A DNA stretch of 64,000 nt. It comes from Clostridia bacterium (lineage in GTDB: Bacteria; Bacillota; Clostridia; TANB77; CAG-465). Below the pieces are notes generated by a model. The model was not told the DNA's origin. It ran no database searches and saw nothing but the letters and a program-made list of their open reading frames with translations. The stretch's first letter is position 1, and each line of letters opens with the position of its first letter. Below are positions 28,386 through 37,920 of this stretch, piece after piece. Both the position numbers and the translations under genes were made by a program. The stretch lies in the NCBI GenBank assembly GCA_029256705.1, contig JAQSXK010000001.1, positions 1 to 64,000 on the forward strand, read 5' to 3'.

Positions 28386-28462
28386 GGGCCTTTAGCTCAG
28401 TTGGTTAGAGCAACCGGCTCATAACCGGTTGGTCCGGAGTTCGAGTCTCTGAAGGCCCACCA
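28386..28462 (+). tRNA. tRNA-Met (anticodon CAU)
   Basis: Acceptor GGGCCTT pairs with AAGGCCC, anticodon loop CTCATAA, encoded CCA. The body resembles elongator Met; an Ile tRNA with modified CAU is the less likely alternative. Confidence 0.9.
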
Positions 28463-28475
28463 TTTTTTTATATAC

Positions 28476-28561
28476 GGGAAGATGTCCGAGTGGTTAAAGG
28501 AGGCAGACTGTAAATCTGTTAGCTTACGCTTACAATGGTTCGAATCCATTTCTTCCCACCA
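28476..28561 (+). tRNA. tRNA-Tyr (anticodon GUA)
   Basis: 86-base tRNA with a long variable arm, anticodon loop CTGTAAA and encoded CCA, 13 bases after tRNA-Met and probably co-transcribed with it. Confidence 0.95.
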
Positions 28562-28574
28562 TATAGAAAAATTC

Positions 28575-28604
28575 CACATAACTTTATAAGTTATGTGTTT
28601 TTTT
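28575..28604 (+). terminator. Terminator of the tRNA-Met/Tyr unit
   Basis: CACATAACTT / AAGTTATGTG 10-bp stem, then seven T. Confidence 0.85.
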
Positions 28605-28631
28605 ATTCCTATTTTACATTCATTAAATATT

Positions 28632-28664
28632 TAAAAAGTGTAAGTCCAATTAAAGACTTACACT
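28632..28664 (-). terminator. Terminator of the YgjP-like gene
   Basis: AGTGTAAGTC / GACTTACACT perfect 10-bp stem, T-rich on the minus strand. Confidence 0.8.
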
Positions 28665-28673
28665 CTTATGTAA

Positions 28674-29384
28674 TTAATATAAATATTTTTCATTTAGTAT
28701 CTTCTTCTTCTCTTTCCAATCTGGCATTAAATCAGATAAATAACTATAAAACAATTTATTGTGTCCTGATACTAAAAAATGTATTAATTCATGTAGCATA
28801 ACATAATTCAAACAATCTTTTGAAAATTTTACAAGCTCATAATTAATTGTTACTATATTTTTACTCTTATTACACGAACCCCATCTTGATCTCATTTTAC
28901 GTATTTTGAGCTTTGGTCTATTAACAGAATATGGCTTCACTAATTCTAACATTTCATTTAAAGAATTATCAAAAAGTTGTATTGCAATACTTTTAAGTAA
29001 TTTATCTATTATTTTTTTCTTTCTATTTCTATCAGATATATCGGTTGTAAACAAATAAATAAAATCATCTTGAATTATGGCTCTATTCTTTTTATCAGTA
29101 GCAAGTATAATTTTATATTCATTATTTTGTATTTTTAATTTACTACCAGTTATATACTCTATATCTTCCTCATTATTCTTTATATAGTTTTCAATTTTAT
29201 TAAGTCCTTCATTGATCCAAGCTTTTTTAGATTTTACAAACTCTTCTATCTTATTAATTTTAATTCTATTATTTGCAGACACCTTTACAGTTTTATCTCT
29301 GCCTATTCTTAAGTTAATATTTTTAACTTTTTTTCTTTGTATTACTATATTAATACCATCAACATAAATTATTTCTTTATTCAT
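28674..29384 (-). CDS. YgjP-like M48-type zinc metallopeptidase (DUF45)
   Basis: The 236-residue protein has the family signature RSRWGSCNKSKNIVTIN, the zinc motif HELIH and a following GHNKLFY that supplies the third ligand. DUF45/YgjP proteins are soluble WrbD-like metallohydrolases with no settled substrate; they often accompany restriction systems, but none is present here. It is a stand-alone gene. Confidence 0.87.
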   Translation of the reverse strand: MNKEIIYVDGINIVIQRKKVKNINLRIGRDKTVKVSANNRIKINKIEEFVKSKKAWINEGLNKIENYIKNNEEDIEYITGSKLKIQNNEYKIILATDKKNRAIIQDDFIYLFTTDISDRNRKKKIIDKLLKSIAIQLFDNSLNEMLELVKPYSVNRPKLKIRKMRSRWGSCNKSKNIVTINYELVKFSKDCLNYVMLHELIHFLVSGHNKLFYSYLSDLMPDWKEKKKILNEKYLY

Positions 29385-29467
29385 CTTTCCCCCTTATTAT
29401 TCTTTGTTTTTACTAATTATTACAAATTATATCTTTTTTGTACATAAATGTCAAGCATTTTGGGTAA

Positions 29468-29506
29468 AAAAAATCGCAATATACAAATTTTGTAAATATT
29501 GCGAAA
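29468..29506 (-). terminator. Hairpin downstream of tRNA-Trp
   Basis: Long imperfect inverted repeat centred near 29487 with CGCAATAT / ATATTGCG arms and a T-rich stretch on the minus strand. Confidence 0.65.
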
Positions 29507-29509
29507 GTT

Positions 29510-29583
29510 TGGCACGGGCAGAGAGACTCGAACTCCCATGAGCAGTTTTGGAGACTGCCATGCTACCATTGCATCATGCCCGT
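29510..29583 (-). tRNA. tRNA-Trp (anticodon CCA)
   Basis: Acceptor ACGGGCA pairs with TGCCCGT, anticodon loop CTCCAAA, discriminator G and encoded CCA. A TTGAAA-17-TAAAAT promoter lies upstream on the minus strand. Confidence 0.93.
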
Positions 29584-29630
29584 TTATTTAAGTAGCGTAT
29601 ATATTTTAACATGTTTTATATATTTTTTCA

Positions 29631-29680
29631 ATAGTTTTAATAAAAGTTACTAAAATAATAGTAACTTTTATTAAAACTAT
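29631..29680. terminator. 22-bp perfect inverted repeat, likely terminator of the phosphoesterase operon
   Basis: Arms 29631-29652 and 29659-29680 are perfect reverse complements with a 6-base spacer. It starts at the stop region of the phosphoesterase gene and includes T runs on both strands. Confidence 0.75.
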
Positions 29681-30378
29681 AATTTAACTACATTAAAATT
29701 TGTATAATCACATGAGACCATAACGTATTCAACTCCGTTTATTATTCCTTCTTTTATCTTACTATGACCATACCCGTGTAAATGTCCATATATGCATTTT
29801 TTTACTTTATATTCTTCCAATATTTTTTGAAACTCTAAATTAAATGGCGGAAAATGCATAGCCACTAATATATTTTTTTCTATCCCATTTTCTAAGTATT
29901 TTTGCCTTAATTTAGCTCCTTCATCTAAAGACAACCTAAGTCTTATTGCTTCTCTTTTTATTAGCTTATCGTCCTCTTTTTGATTGTTTTCTGTATCTCC
30001 CCAACCTCTTGCACCGCAAATTATATATTCTTCAGTATCTATAGCATTATTTTGTAGTATATGTATATTACTTATATTAGTTTCTTTTAAAAAACTTTCT
30101 AACTTACTCTTAGTATCAAAATAATAATCGTGATTTCCTTTAAGTATTATTTTATTTCCTGGCAAACTATTTATATAGTCAAAATCCCCTTTTGCTTCAG
30201 ATAAATATGTAGCCCAAGATATATCTCCTGCAATTATAACAAAATCATCTTGTTTAACTTCATTTTTCCAATTTAATTTTATCTTATCCTCATAATTACA
30301 CCATACTTTTCCAAATATATTCATCGGTTTATTTGTTCCAAATGATAAATGTAAATCGGATATTCCAAACACTGACAT
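29677..30378 (-). CDS. Calcineurin-like metallophosphoesterase
   Basis: The 233-residue protein has the metal-site motifs ISDLHLSFG, AGDISWA, LKGNHDYY and the C-terminal YGHLHGYGH, a complete dinuclear phosphoesterase set. The substrate is unknown. It is the last gene of a closely spaced group following tsaD and the DUF3788 gene (29-base gap). Confidence 0.9.
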   Translation of the reverse strand: MSVFGISDLHLSFGTNKPMNIFGKVWCNYEDKIKLNWKNEVKQDDFVIIAGDISWATYLSEAKGDFDYINSLPGNKIILKGNHDYYFDTKSKLESFLKETNISNIHILQNNAIDTEEYIICGARGWGDTENNQKEDDKLIKREAIRLRLSLDEGAKLRQKYLENGIEKNILVAMHFPPFNLEFQKILEEYKVKKCIYGHLHGYGHSKIKEGIINGVEYVMVSCDYTNFNVVKL

Positions 30379-30407
30379 TATTTGTCCCCCTATTTATAAA
30401 TTATATT

Positions 30408-30839
30408 TTATCTATTATTTTTTAAATTTATTGCTCTTTTAATATCTTCTATAACTTTACTATCGTCTACACCTATCATAAGCCATTTACAACCATTCAT
30501 AGATCCACTATTCTTTATTATATCTAAAAAATATTTTGAGTAGACATCTTTTTGCTGCATTATTTTATTTATTTCTAATTCACGTATTATCAAAAGAATA
30601 GTAAAGTATTCTCTATCAGGGTAAATTGTACAAAATGATTTACTCCCTTTTTTATACTTTATATTCCATCCCGGCATAGCTGAACATTTACTATACCTAA
30701 CCACTGGAGCAGCATTATATTCATCAGTTAAAAAATTAGCTATTTTAATACAATTTTCTCTTGTGTAATTATTCATATAATCGAGTATTTTTTTTAAGCT
30801 AGGCTCTACAAATTGATTTTTAATTATATCCTCAGACAT
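30408..30839 (-). CDS. DUF3788-like protein
   Basis: The 143-residue protein contains PGWNIKYKKGSKSFCTIYP and FTILLIIRELE, features I associate with the DUF3788 family. No catalytic motif is obvious. It lies 25 bases after tsaD and is likely co-transcribed. Function unknown. Confidence 0.7.
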   Translation of the reverse strand: MSEDIIKNQFVEPSLKKILDYMNNYTRENCIKIANFLTDEYNAAPVVRYSKCSAMPGWNIKYKKGSKSFCTIYPDREYFTILLIIRELEINKIMQQKDVYSKYFLDIIKNSGSMNGCKWLMIGVDDSKVIEDIKRAINLKNNR

Positions 30840-30864
30840 ATTATTTCTCCTCTATTACTATAAA

Positions 30865-31884
30865 TTACTTGTTATTTTCACCTATTTTCAAATTTGCTTT
30901 TGCATTTAAATCAAGGTTTCTTAGTATATTGAATTTAGATTTATCTTCCTCACATATATAATTATAATATGCAGCACTAGCTATCATTGCTGCATTATCT
31001 GTACAATATTTTAATTCTGGTATATAAGCTTTGAAATTATTTTTATTCGCCTCTTTAACTAAATACTCTCTTAAATATTTATTGGCAGCAACTCCTCCTG
31101 CAAGTACAACAGTATCAATATTAAGATCTTTCATTGCGTTTAATGTATGTTCAACTAATGTTTCTACCACATTAACTTCAAAACTTTTTGCCATATCTGC
31201 TTTTCTTATATTGTCTCCCTCTTTATGTACTAAATTTATAACTGCTGTTTTAATTCCACTAAAACTAAAATCGTAGTTTTCAAACTTTGTTTTAGGTAAT
31301 TTATATGTAGCCTCTCCATTTTCTGCTAACTTTGAAACTTCAGGTCCACCTGGATATGGTAGTCCTAATGTTCTTGCTACTTTATCAAAAGCCTCTCCAA
31401 CGGCGTCATCCCTTGTTTTAGCGATTATTTCTAGTTTAGTGTAATCTTTTACATATATTAGATGTGAATGTCCACCTGACACAACTAGAGCTAAAAAAGG
31501 TGGTTTTAAATCTGGGTGTGAAATGTAATTTGCAGCTATATGTCCCTCAATATGATGGACAGGTACTATTGGTAAATTTAAAGCGTATGCTAAAGACTTA
31601 GCATATGATACTCCGACAAGTAATGCACCTACCAATCCGGGTCCATACGTTACTCCTATATATTCTAAATCATTAAATGTCACGTTTGCCTCATTTAATG
31701 ATTCTTCTACAACATAAGAAATATTAGACACATGATGCCTTGAAGCAATTTCCGGAACTACTCCACCATATTGTTTATGTATTTCTATTTGAGATGAGAC
31801 AATATTTGAAAGAATTTCTCTTCCATCTTTTATCACTGATACTGATGTTTCATCACAACTTGATTCTATAACTAATCCTATCAT
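30865..31884 (-). CDS. tsaD: tRNA N6-adenosine threonylcarbamoyltransferase
   Basis: TsaD transfers threonylcarbamoyl to A37 of ANN-decoding tRNAs, with TsaB and TsaE. The 339-residue protein has the ASKHA fold, the metal motif PVHHIEGHIAAN (HxxxH) and SGGHSHLIY plus VLAGGVAAN. TsaB and TsaE are not in the window. Confidence 0.96.
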   Translation of the reverse strand: MIGLVIESSCDETSVSVIKDGREILSNIVSSQIEIHKQYGGVVPEIASRHHVSNISYVVEESLNEANVTFNDLEYIGVTYGPGLVGALLVGVSYAKSLAYALNLPIVPVHHIEGHIAANYISHPDLKPPFLALVVSGGHSHLIYVKDYTKLEIIAKTRDDAVGEAFDKVARTLGLPYPGGPEVSKLAENGEATYKLPKTKFENYDFSFSGIKTAVINLVHKEGDNIRKADMAKSFEVNVVETLVEHTLNAMKDLNIDTVVLAGGVAANKYLREYLVKEANKNNFKAYIPELKYCTDNAAMIASAAYYNYICEEDKSKFNILRNLDLNAKANLKIGENNK

Positions 31885-31896
31885 AAGTTTTCCTTT

Positions 31897-32541
31897 CTAA
31901 AGATTCAATATTATATTAAGTAAATATGTTATTCCATTTATAAATGGATTCATAATATAATTGAAAACTCCAGTTACAAGTAATATTATAATTATATAAA
32001 ATGAGTATTGTTCCATACTATATATGATTTTTTTTGCTCTATATGGTAAAAAATGTAATAACACTTTTGAACCATCTAATGGTGGAATTGGTAACATATT
32101 AAATACCGCAAATACAACATTATATTGAATAAACAACATAAACATAGTTAATACAATTGAACCAATATTATTTGCTGAAACTGCATCTAATATATTTGCC
32201 ATAGATAATAACTTAAGTATTATAGTAGATATAACTGCTAAAAACAAATTAGATAATGGTCCTGCTAAAGAAACTAGCATATTATCTCTACTCTTATTTT
32301 TAAAGTTACTATCATCTACATAAACAGGTTTTCCCCAACCAAAATTAAATACCATTATAGATATGAAACCAATTATATCCATATGAACTAGAGGGTCAAG
32401 AGTCATCCTACCCTGAAGTTTTTGTGATCTATCTCCTAGTTTATACGCAACATATGAATGTGAACATTCATGAACAGCTATAGCTAGCAAAATTATTGGT
32501 GCTAAATATAACTTTAAAATTAGACTGTCTCCAAATAACAT
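31897..32541 (-). CDS. M50-family site-2-type membrane protease
   Basis: The 214-residue protein has about five membrane helices, the zinc motif AVHECSHSYVAYKLGD (HExxH form) and the LPIPPLDGSK motif that supplies the third ligand. The arrangement matches the small M50B rhomboid-like site-2 proteases. It starts the short operon with tsaD. Confidence 0.9.
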   Translation of the reverse strand: MLFGDSLILKLYLAPIILLAIAVHECSHSYVAYKLGDRSQKLQGRMTLDPLVHMDIIGFISIMVFNFGWGKPVYVDDSNFKNKSRDNMLVSLAGPLSNLFLAVISTIILKLLSMANILDAVSANNIGSIVLTMFMLFIQYNVVFAVFNMLPIPPLDGSKVLLHFLPYRAKKIIYSMEQYSFYIIIILLVTGVFNYIMNPFINGITYLLNIILNL

Positions 32542-32680
32542 AAAATTTCTCCTTTTTATTTTTACTTATAAATTATATCATATATTAGTTTAAATATCAA
32601 AGGTTTTTAATATTTTAATTGTATTGATTAAAATAAATTTTATAACCAAAAACAACTTTTTCTTTTTGTATTATCTAATT

Positions 32681-32718
32681 AAAATAAAATAGCAAGATAT
32701 ATTTTATACCTTGCTATT
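32681..32718 (-). terminator. Intrinsic terminator after mnmA
   Basis: AATAGCAAG / CTTGCTATT stem, T-rich downstream on the minus strand; separates the isc group from the M50-tsaD group. Confidence 0.75.
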
Positions 32719-32722
32719 AAAA

Positions 32723-33796
32723 CTATATTATTTTTCCTCCACCTAAAACGCAGTCATCTATATAAAATACTATAGATTGTCCTGGTGTTACGGCCCTTTG
32801 CTTATTTTCAAATACAATTTTAGCTGTATTATCTGTTAAAGGATATAACTTTGCCTTCTCCTCCTTAGCAGAGTAACGTATTTTAGCTGTTATATCTAAA
32901 GGTTTATCTATTATATCGAATAAAAGATAATTTATATCTTCTACCAAAACCTCAGTAGAATAAATATCTTTTTCTTCGCCTACTATTACATTGTTATTTT
33001 TCTTATCTAATTTAACAACATATAATGGCGTACTCTTGGATAATCCTAAACCTTTTCTTTGACCTATCGTATAATTAATTATACCTTTATGTCTTGTTAG
33101 AATCTTACCATTTGTATCTACTATATTACCTTCTTTTATTTCATCATTCATATTCTCTTTTAAAAATTTAACATAATCATTATCCGGTATAAAACAGATT
33201 TCTTGACTATCTGGTTTTTTAGCGATAAGTAAATTATGCTGCTCTGCAATTTTCCTAACATCACTTTTTTCTTCAAAACTACCAAGCGGAAATAATACTT
33301 TATCTACTATTTCTTTTGGTATGTTATATAGTGCATATGTTTGGTCTTTTTTTAAAGCTTTAGATTTTTTAAGGACATGCTTGTTATACTTTTCACTATA
33401 TTCAGTTTTAGCATAATGGCCTGTCGCAATATAATCTATTCCTAATTGCTTTGCTTTTTTATACATTATATCAAATTTAAGATATCTATTACATTCTATA
33501 CAAGGATTAGGTGTTTTACCAACTTTATATTGATTTATAAAATCATCTATAACATGCTGTTTAAATTCATCCATAAAATTAAATACATAATGTGGTATAC
33601 CTAGTAAGTCACATACCCTTTTTGCATCATATGTTGAACTTAAACTACAACATCCACTATTACATTCCGGTTCTTCATCATTTTGCCATAGTTTCATTGT
33701 TGCTCCAATTACATCATAACCTTGCTCTTTAAGCAGAATAGCAGCGACGCTGCTATCTACGCCACCACTCATTCCTAATAAAACTTTAGGTTTCAT
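32723..33796 (-). CDS. mnmA: tRNA-specific 2-thiouridylase MnmA
   Basis: MnmA makes 2-thiouridine at U34 of Lys, Glu and Gln tRNAs using sulfur from IscS. The 357-residue protein has the PP-loop GMSGGVDSSVAA, the catalytic Cys motif NPCIECNRYLKF and the second Cys in QEICFIP. It follows iscS and iscU, its sulfur supply. Confidence 0.96.
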   Translation of the reverse strand: MKPKVLLGMSGGVDSSVAAILLKEQGYDVIGATMKLWQNDEEPECNSGCCSLSSTYDAKRVCDLLGIPHYVFNFMDEFKQHVIDDFINQYKVGKTPNPCIECNRYLKFDIMYKKAKQLGIDYIATGHYAKTEYSEKYNKHVLKKSKALKKDQTYALYNIPKEIVDKVLFPLGSFEEKSDVRKIAEQHNLLIAKKPDSQEICFIPDNDYVKFLKENMNDEIKEGNIVDTNGKILTRHKGIINYTIGQRKGLGLSKSTPLYVVKLDKKNNNVIVGEEKDIYSTEVLVEDINYLLFDIIDKPLDITAKIRYSAKEEKAKLYPLTDNTAKIVFENKQRAVTPGQSIVFYIDDCVLGGGKII

Positions 33797-33798
33797 AA

Positions 33799-34245
33799 TT
33801 ATTCTTGTCCTATATCATGACTATGTACGCATACAGTATTTTTTAAACTACATACTTTATCAATATCTTCTTTACTCATACCTTTTTTAGTATAATAATC
33901 TGCTATTGCTGCTTTGATAGCTTCTTCAGCTAAAACTGAACAATGCATTTTAGCAGGTGGTAGTCCATCTAATTCATCAACAACCCTTTTATTAGTTATA
34001 TCCAATGCTTCTTCAATTGTTTTGCCTTTAACTAGTTCTGTAGATATACTACTTGTAGCTATTGCTGCTCCACAACCAAATGTTTTAAATTTTACATCCA
34101 CTATTACGTTATCTTTTATTTTTAAATATATTTTCATGATATCTCCACATACTGGATTACCAACTTTTCCTACTCCATCAGCACCTACGATTTGTCCAAC
34201 ATTTCTTGGGTGTTCATAATGGTCCATTACTTTTTTTGAATACAT
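33799..34245 (-). CDS. iscU: Iron-sulfur cluster scaffold protein IscU/NifU-N type
   Basis: The 148-residue protein has the three conserved cluster Cys: GNPVCGD, FGCGAAIA and KMHCSVLA. It assembles Fe-S clusters with the upstream IscS. A second Cys group near the C-terminus (VCSLKNTVCVH) is less usual. The gap to mnmA is only two bases. Confidence 0.93.
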   Translation of the reverse strand: MYSKKVMDHYEHPRNVGQIVGADGVGKVGNPVCGDIMKIYLKIKDNVIVDVKFKTFGCGAAIATSSISTELVKGKTIEEALDITNKRVVDELDGLPPAKMHCSVLAEEAIKAAIADYYTKKGMSKEDIDKVCSLKNTVCVHSHDIGQE

Positions 34246-34265
34246 TCTTTCTTTCCTCCTATTAT

Positions 34266-35450
34266 TTACATAGTATATGTTCCGTCTACGAAATCTTCGT
34301 AAAGCGGTGACATTTCTCTAAGTCTATTTACTATTTCTTCTAATTCAGTAATTAATTCAATTACGTCTTCTTTAGTATTTTCTATACCAAAAGTTACTCT
34401 AAGTGATCCATGTGCTACTTCATGTATTAAACCAATAGCGAGTAATACATGAGACGGATCTAAACTACCAGATGTACATGCACTACCACTAGATGCGCAT
34501 ATTCCTTTTATATCTAAATTAAGTAGCAAAGATTCTCCTTCTATAAACTTAAATGATATGTTAGCGTTACCTGGAAGACGTTTTTCTCTATGACCATTTA
34601 ATTTAACATATGGTATTTTTTCCTCTATTTCAGATATATATAAGTCTCTTAATTCTTTCAAGTGTCTATTATTTTCATCTAATTTTTCATAAGCCATTTC
34701 TATTGCTTTTGAAAGTCCTACAATACCTGCAACATTTTCCGTTCCAGCTCTCTTATTTCTTTCTTGATGTCCGCCATCTATAAACTTATTAAATCTTACT
34801 GTTTTTCTAACATATAACGCACCTACACCTTTTGGTCCATAGAATTTATGTGCGGATAAAGATAATAAATCTATATTTAACTTGTTTACATCTATATCTA
34901 TATTTCCAACTGCTTGTACTGCATCTGTATGGAAATATATCTTATGTTGCTTTGCTATTTTACCTATTTCTTCAATAGGTTGAATAGTACCTATTTCATT
35001 ATTTGCAAACATTATAGTTATTAATATAGTTTTATCTGTTATAGCATTTTTAAGTTCTTCTAAATCTACAAGTCCTTCAGAATCTACATTTAAATATGTT
35101 ACTTCAAAACCATCTTTTTCTAATGATTTACAAGTGTCTAAAACTGCCGGATGTTCTATTTTAGTTGTTATTATATGATTACCTTTTTTTCTATTAGCAT
35201 ATGCTACACCTTTGATAGCTGTGTTGTCTGATTCACTACCACTTCCAGTAAAGTATATTTCTTTAGCATCTGCATTAAATACTTTAGCAACCTTTTCTCT
35301 TGCGTCTTCTATTGCTTTTTTATTACTTCTACCTAAGCTATATATTGATGATGGATTACCATATTCCTCAGTTAAATAAGGAAGCATTTCTTTTAATACA
35401 TCTTCGTTTAATTTAGTTGTTGCTGCATGATCAAAATATTTTATTTTCAT
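34266..35450 (-). CDS. iscS: Cysteine desulfurase IscS/NifS
   Basis: This PLP enzyme removes sulfur from Cys for clusters and thio-modifications. The 394-residue protein has the PLP Lys in LSLSAHKFYGPKGVGAL and the mobile-loop Cys in SGSACTSGS. AGGAGG precedes the start. It is first in the iscS-iscU-mnmA operon; no iscR-like regulator adjoins it. Confidence 0.96.
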   Translation of the reverse strand: MKIKYFDHAATTKLNEDVLKEMLPYLTEEYGNPSSIYSLGRSNKKAIEDAREKVAKVFNADAKEIYFTGSGSESDNTAIKGVAYANRKKGNHIITTKIEHPAVLDTCKSLEKDGFEVTYLNVDSEGLVDLEELKNAITDKTILITIMFANNEIGTIQPIEEIGKIAKQHKIYFHTDAVQAVGNIDIDVNKLNIDLLSLSAHKFYGPKGVGALYVRKTVRFNKFIDGGHQERNKRAGTENVAGIVGLSKAIEMAYEKLDENNRHLKELRDLYISEIEEKIPYVKLNGHREKRLPGNANISFKFIEGESLLLNLDIKGICASSGSACTSGSLDPSHVLLAIGLIHEVAHGSLRVTFGIENTKEDVIELITELEEIVNRLREMSPLYEDFVDGTYTM

Positions 35451-35463
35451 TATTCCTCCTTTT

Positions 35464-35481
35464 TGTTAGCACACGCTAACA
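35464..35481 (-). promoter_or_regulatory. Inverted repeat in the iscS leader
   Basis: TGTTAGC-ACAC-GCTAACA, a perfect 7-bp inverted repeat a few bases upstream of the ribosome site and about 55 bases downstream of the -10. It could be an RNA hairpin controlling translation or a repressor site. Confidence 0.5.
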
Positions 35482-35534
35482 TTGTTTCAAAAATATATGA
35501 GACAGAACACCCATCCCAATATTAATATGTATTT

Positions 35535-35563
35535 AGTATAACATATTATTTTTATATTGTCAA
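35535..35563 (-). promoter_or_regulatory. Promoter of iscS-iscU-mnmA
   Basis: Minus-strand TTGACA (35558-35563), 17-base spacer, TATACT (35535-35540). Confidence 0.8.
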
Positions 35564-35691
35564 TAATATTATTTAAATTTAATTATAATATTAACTATTT
35601 AATAATTTATAATTTATCTATACAATTAGTCTTTTCATTTTTATTAAAAATATTCATTTTATATAATTATGATCTGTAATAAAAATCTTAT

Positions 35692-35743
35692 ATATAAACA
35701 AAAATATAGAATTTATTAAATAATTCTATATTTTTGTTTATAT
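35692..35743 (-). terminator. Terminator of the 106-aa gene, 22-bp perfect stem
   Basis: Arms 35692-35713 and 35722-35743 are perfect reverse complements with an 8-base loop. It lies 20 bases after the stop codon. Confidence 0.75.
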
Positions 35744-35763
35744 CATTTTCATTATAAATACCA

Positions 35764-36084
35764 TTACTTAGATATATTTGGCAAATACCATTGTTGCAGA
35801 GGTCTGTCAAGTACCCACTCTTTTTCATTAGAATATCTTAAGTATATGACTTCTTTCCCAAGGGTTACTTTCATGTCTTCTTCAATTTTTTTCACAAAAA
35901 CTTTATCAAATTCTGTTACATGATGTATTTGTTGCAACTCTTCAGTAATATCAGCGGAAATATGTTGAGGCATTCCCATCATATCATCGTCATACTCAAC
36001 AACAAAAAATACCCGCTTATCATCACTTCTTACAAATAAAGAATCTAGTCTTCCTGAGACAACAGTACTATTCATTTTATTCAC
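35764..36084 (-). CDS. Unrecognised 106-aa protein
   Basis: The start MNKMNSTVVSGRLDSL follows AGAGGAG. The protein is acidic, with beta-strand character (VFFVVEYDDD, EVIYLRYSN). One in-frame CGG codon is present (DK-R-VFF). It has its own terminator and stands alone upstream of a divergent surface-protein gene. Function unknown. Confidence 0.6.
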   Translation of the reverse strand: MNKMNSTVVSGRLDSLFVRSDDKRVFFVVEYDDDMMGMPQHISADITEELQQIHHVTEFDKVFVKKIEEDMKVTLGKEVIYLRYSNEKEWVLDRPLQQWYLPNISK

Positions 36085-36365
36085 TCCTCTAGCAGCATTA
36101 GCTACTTAAATTAAATTTTAATACCCATATATTATATCATGTTTTTTTTATAATTCAACCATTAAATTGTCGAAAGTATACAATAAAAATGTATAAATAT
36201 AGTTTATATGGACATTTACATATTATTTAAATAAATATATGTTATCTCATATTTTGTAAAATATTGTTAAAAATTGTTGACAAAAATTTATATTTATTAT
36301 AAAATTAATTTAGTATTTAGTATAGTTATAATAACTAATTATTAAATAAAAATAGGAGGATTTAT

Positions 36366-37910
36366 ATGAAAAAAAATGAAGGTGTTTCTTTAATTGTATT
36401 AGTAATAACTATAATAGTTATATTAATATTAGCAGGAACAGTAATATTAAATTTATCAAATAATAACCCAATAAATGCAGCAAATGAAGCAAAATTCAAA
36501 TCAAATGTAAAAACATATGATACGGAATTATCCATAATTTTAACAGATAAATATTTAAAAAATAATTTATTTAATCCTAACAATTTTAATGCAGGTATAT
36601 GGAACGGAACTGGTAATGTACTCGGAACAATAAAAGAATATATAACTAGTATAACAAAAGATGATGCAAAAAAATTTGAAATACAGGCAAGTAAATTAGT
36701 ATATATAGGAACAAATGCTTTAGAGATGCAATGGGCGTCTGAAGCAGGACTATCATCTGGTACAATTGTTTTTGATAGTTCTGTATATAACGAAGAAGCT
36801 GAATTTTATCAATACTGTTTAAAAGCACTTGAATATAAAACAGATAGTGGAAACGATATAGATATCGATGGTTACTTTGGAAACCAATCAAAAAGTGTAC
36901 TAAATAAATTTTTAGTAGCAGAAGGATTTTCAAACTTTACATACGAAGCAAGAAACAAACTTGTTCAATTAGCAGAAAGTAAACCTTACCCTGTTTATAA
37001 TACTGGATTTATCACTAGCCAAAATAACTTGTCTCATCTATCTTTCGTATATTGTAAATTATCCAATATAGATAATAGGAGTGATCCTTTTTATTCTATT
37101 AATGTATTAAAAAATCTTCCATATATCGTTACTGCAGAACCATCTGAATTATCTTATTCATCAAAAATGGTTACAGAAGCTATAAAAAGTACCACAAAAT
37201 TATTTGGATATGTAAATTTAGGACCAAATAATCCTACTGACGCTAAAGCATCATGGATAATGTCAGATTTGAATGAAGTCAAAGCTCAAATAGATAATAT
37301 AGCAAATGCTAAATGGTATGGAGTATTTATAGATCAATTTGGTTATGACTGGAATGAAACAAGAGCAAGGCAAAATGAAATTGTAGATTATGCACATAGT
37401 AAAGGTTTATCAGTAATGGCTAATGGTTGGTTTGTAGATGATATATTTGCTTCTATAGTAAATGATTCTAATCCTACTGGTACCCCTACTCATCTAGGTT
37501 CAAATGATTGGTATCTAATTGAAAGTTTCTTTACAGATGGAACTTCTTATAGAGCTGATAGCTCATACATAGATAAATATATAAAGGCTATGCAATATCA
37601 TCAAAGTACTGGAATAAAAATTACTACATTATCATATAAGGTAAGTGCAAAAAGTTGGTCAGAATCTTCTGAAGATATAAGAATATCATATATACTTGCG
37701 GAATGTTTAAACTATAATGGATGGTGGTTTGGAAAGTCTGACACAAGCGATAATTTAACTTATGGACAAGATCCAAGTATAGATTTAGGTACTTTCACAC
37801 AATATTTGACATATGTTAGTGGTACTAAATACATTGCAAAAACAACAAAATATACAATAGAATATTATGCTGATTCAACTCCTACTATAAATTTATTGCC
37901 AAATCCATAG
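36366..37910 (+). CDS. Secreted glycoside-hydrolase-like protein with prepilin-type leader and peptidoglycan-binding-like domain
   Basis: The 514-residue protein starts with a prepilin-like leader (KKNEGVSLIVLVIT) lacking Glu5. Residues about 160-200 (IDIDGYFGNQSKSVLNKFL) resemble a peptidoglycan-binding domain. Residues about 205-510 look like a TIM-barrel: YGVFIDQFGYDW, LSVMANGWFVDD and WYLIESFFTDG recall the GH114/TM1410 group (endo-galactosaminidase-like). TTGACA-17-TAAAAT and AGGAGG support the start. Surface display with a wall or exopolysaccharide target is inferred. Confidence 0.7.
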   Translation: MKKNEGVSLIVLVITIIVILILAGTVILNLSNNNPINAANEAKFKSNVKTYDTELSIILTDKYLKNNLFNPNNFNAGIWNGTGNVLGTIKEYITSITKDDAKKFEIQASKLVYIGTNALEMQWASEAGLSSGTIVFDSSVYNEEAEFYQYCLKALEYKTDSGNDIDIDGYFGNQSKSVLNKFLVAEGFSNFTYEARNKLVQLAESKPYPVYNTGFITSQNNLSHLSFVYCKLSNIDNRSDPFYSINVLKNLPYIVTAEPSELSYSSKMVTEAIKSTTKLFGYVNLGPNNPTDAKASWIMSDLNEVKAQIDNIANAKWYGVFIDQFGYDWNETRARQNEIVDYAHSKGLSVMANGWFVDDIFASIVNDSNPTGTPTHLGSNDWYLIESFFTDGTSYRADSSYIDKYIKAMQYHQSTGIKITTLSYKVSAKSWSESSEDIRISYILAECLNYNGWWFGKSDTSDNLTYGQDPSIDLGTFTQYLTYVSGTKYIAKTTKYTIEYYADSTPTINLLPNP

Positions 37911-37920
37911 ATAAAAAATT

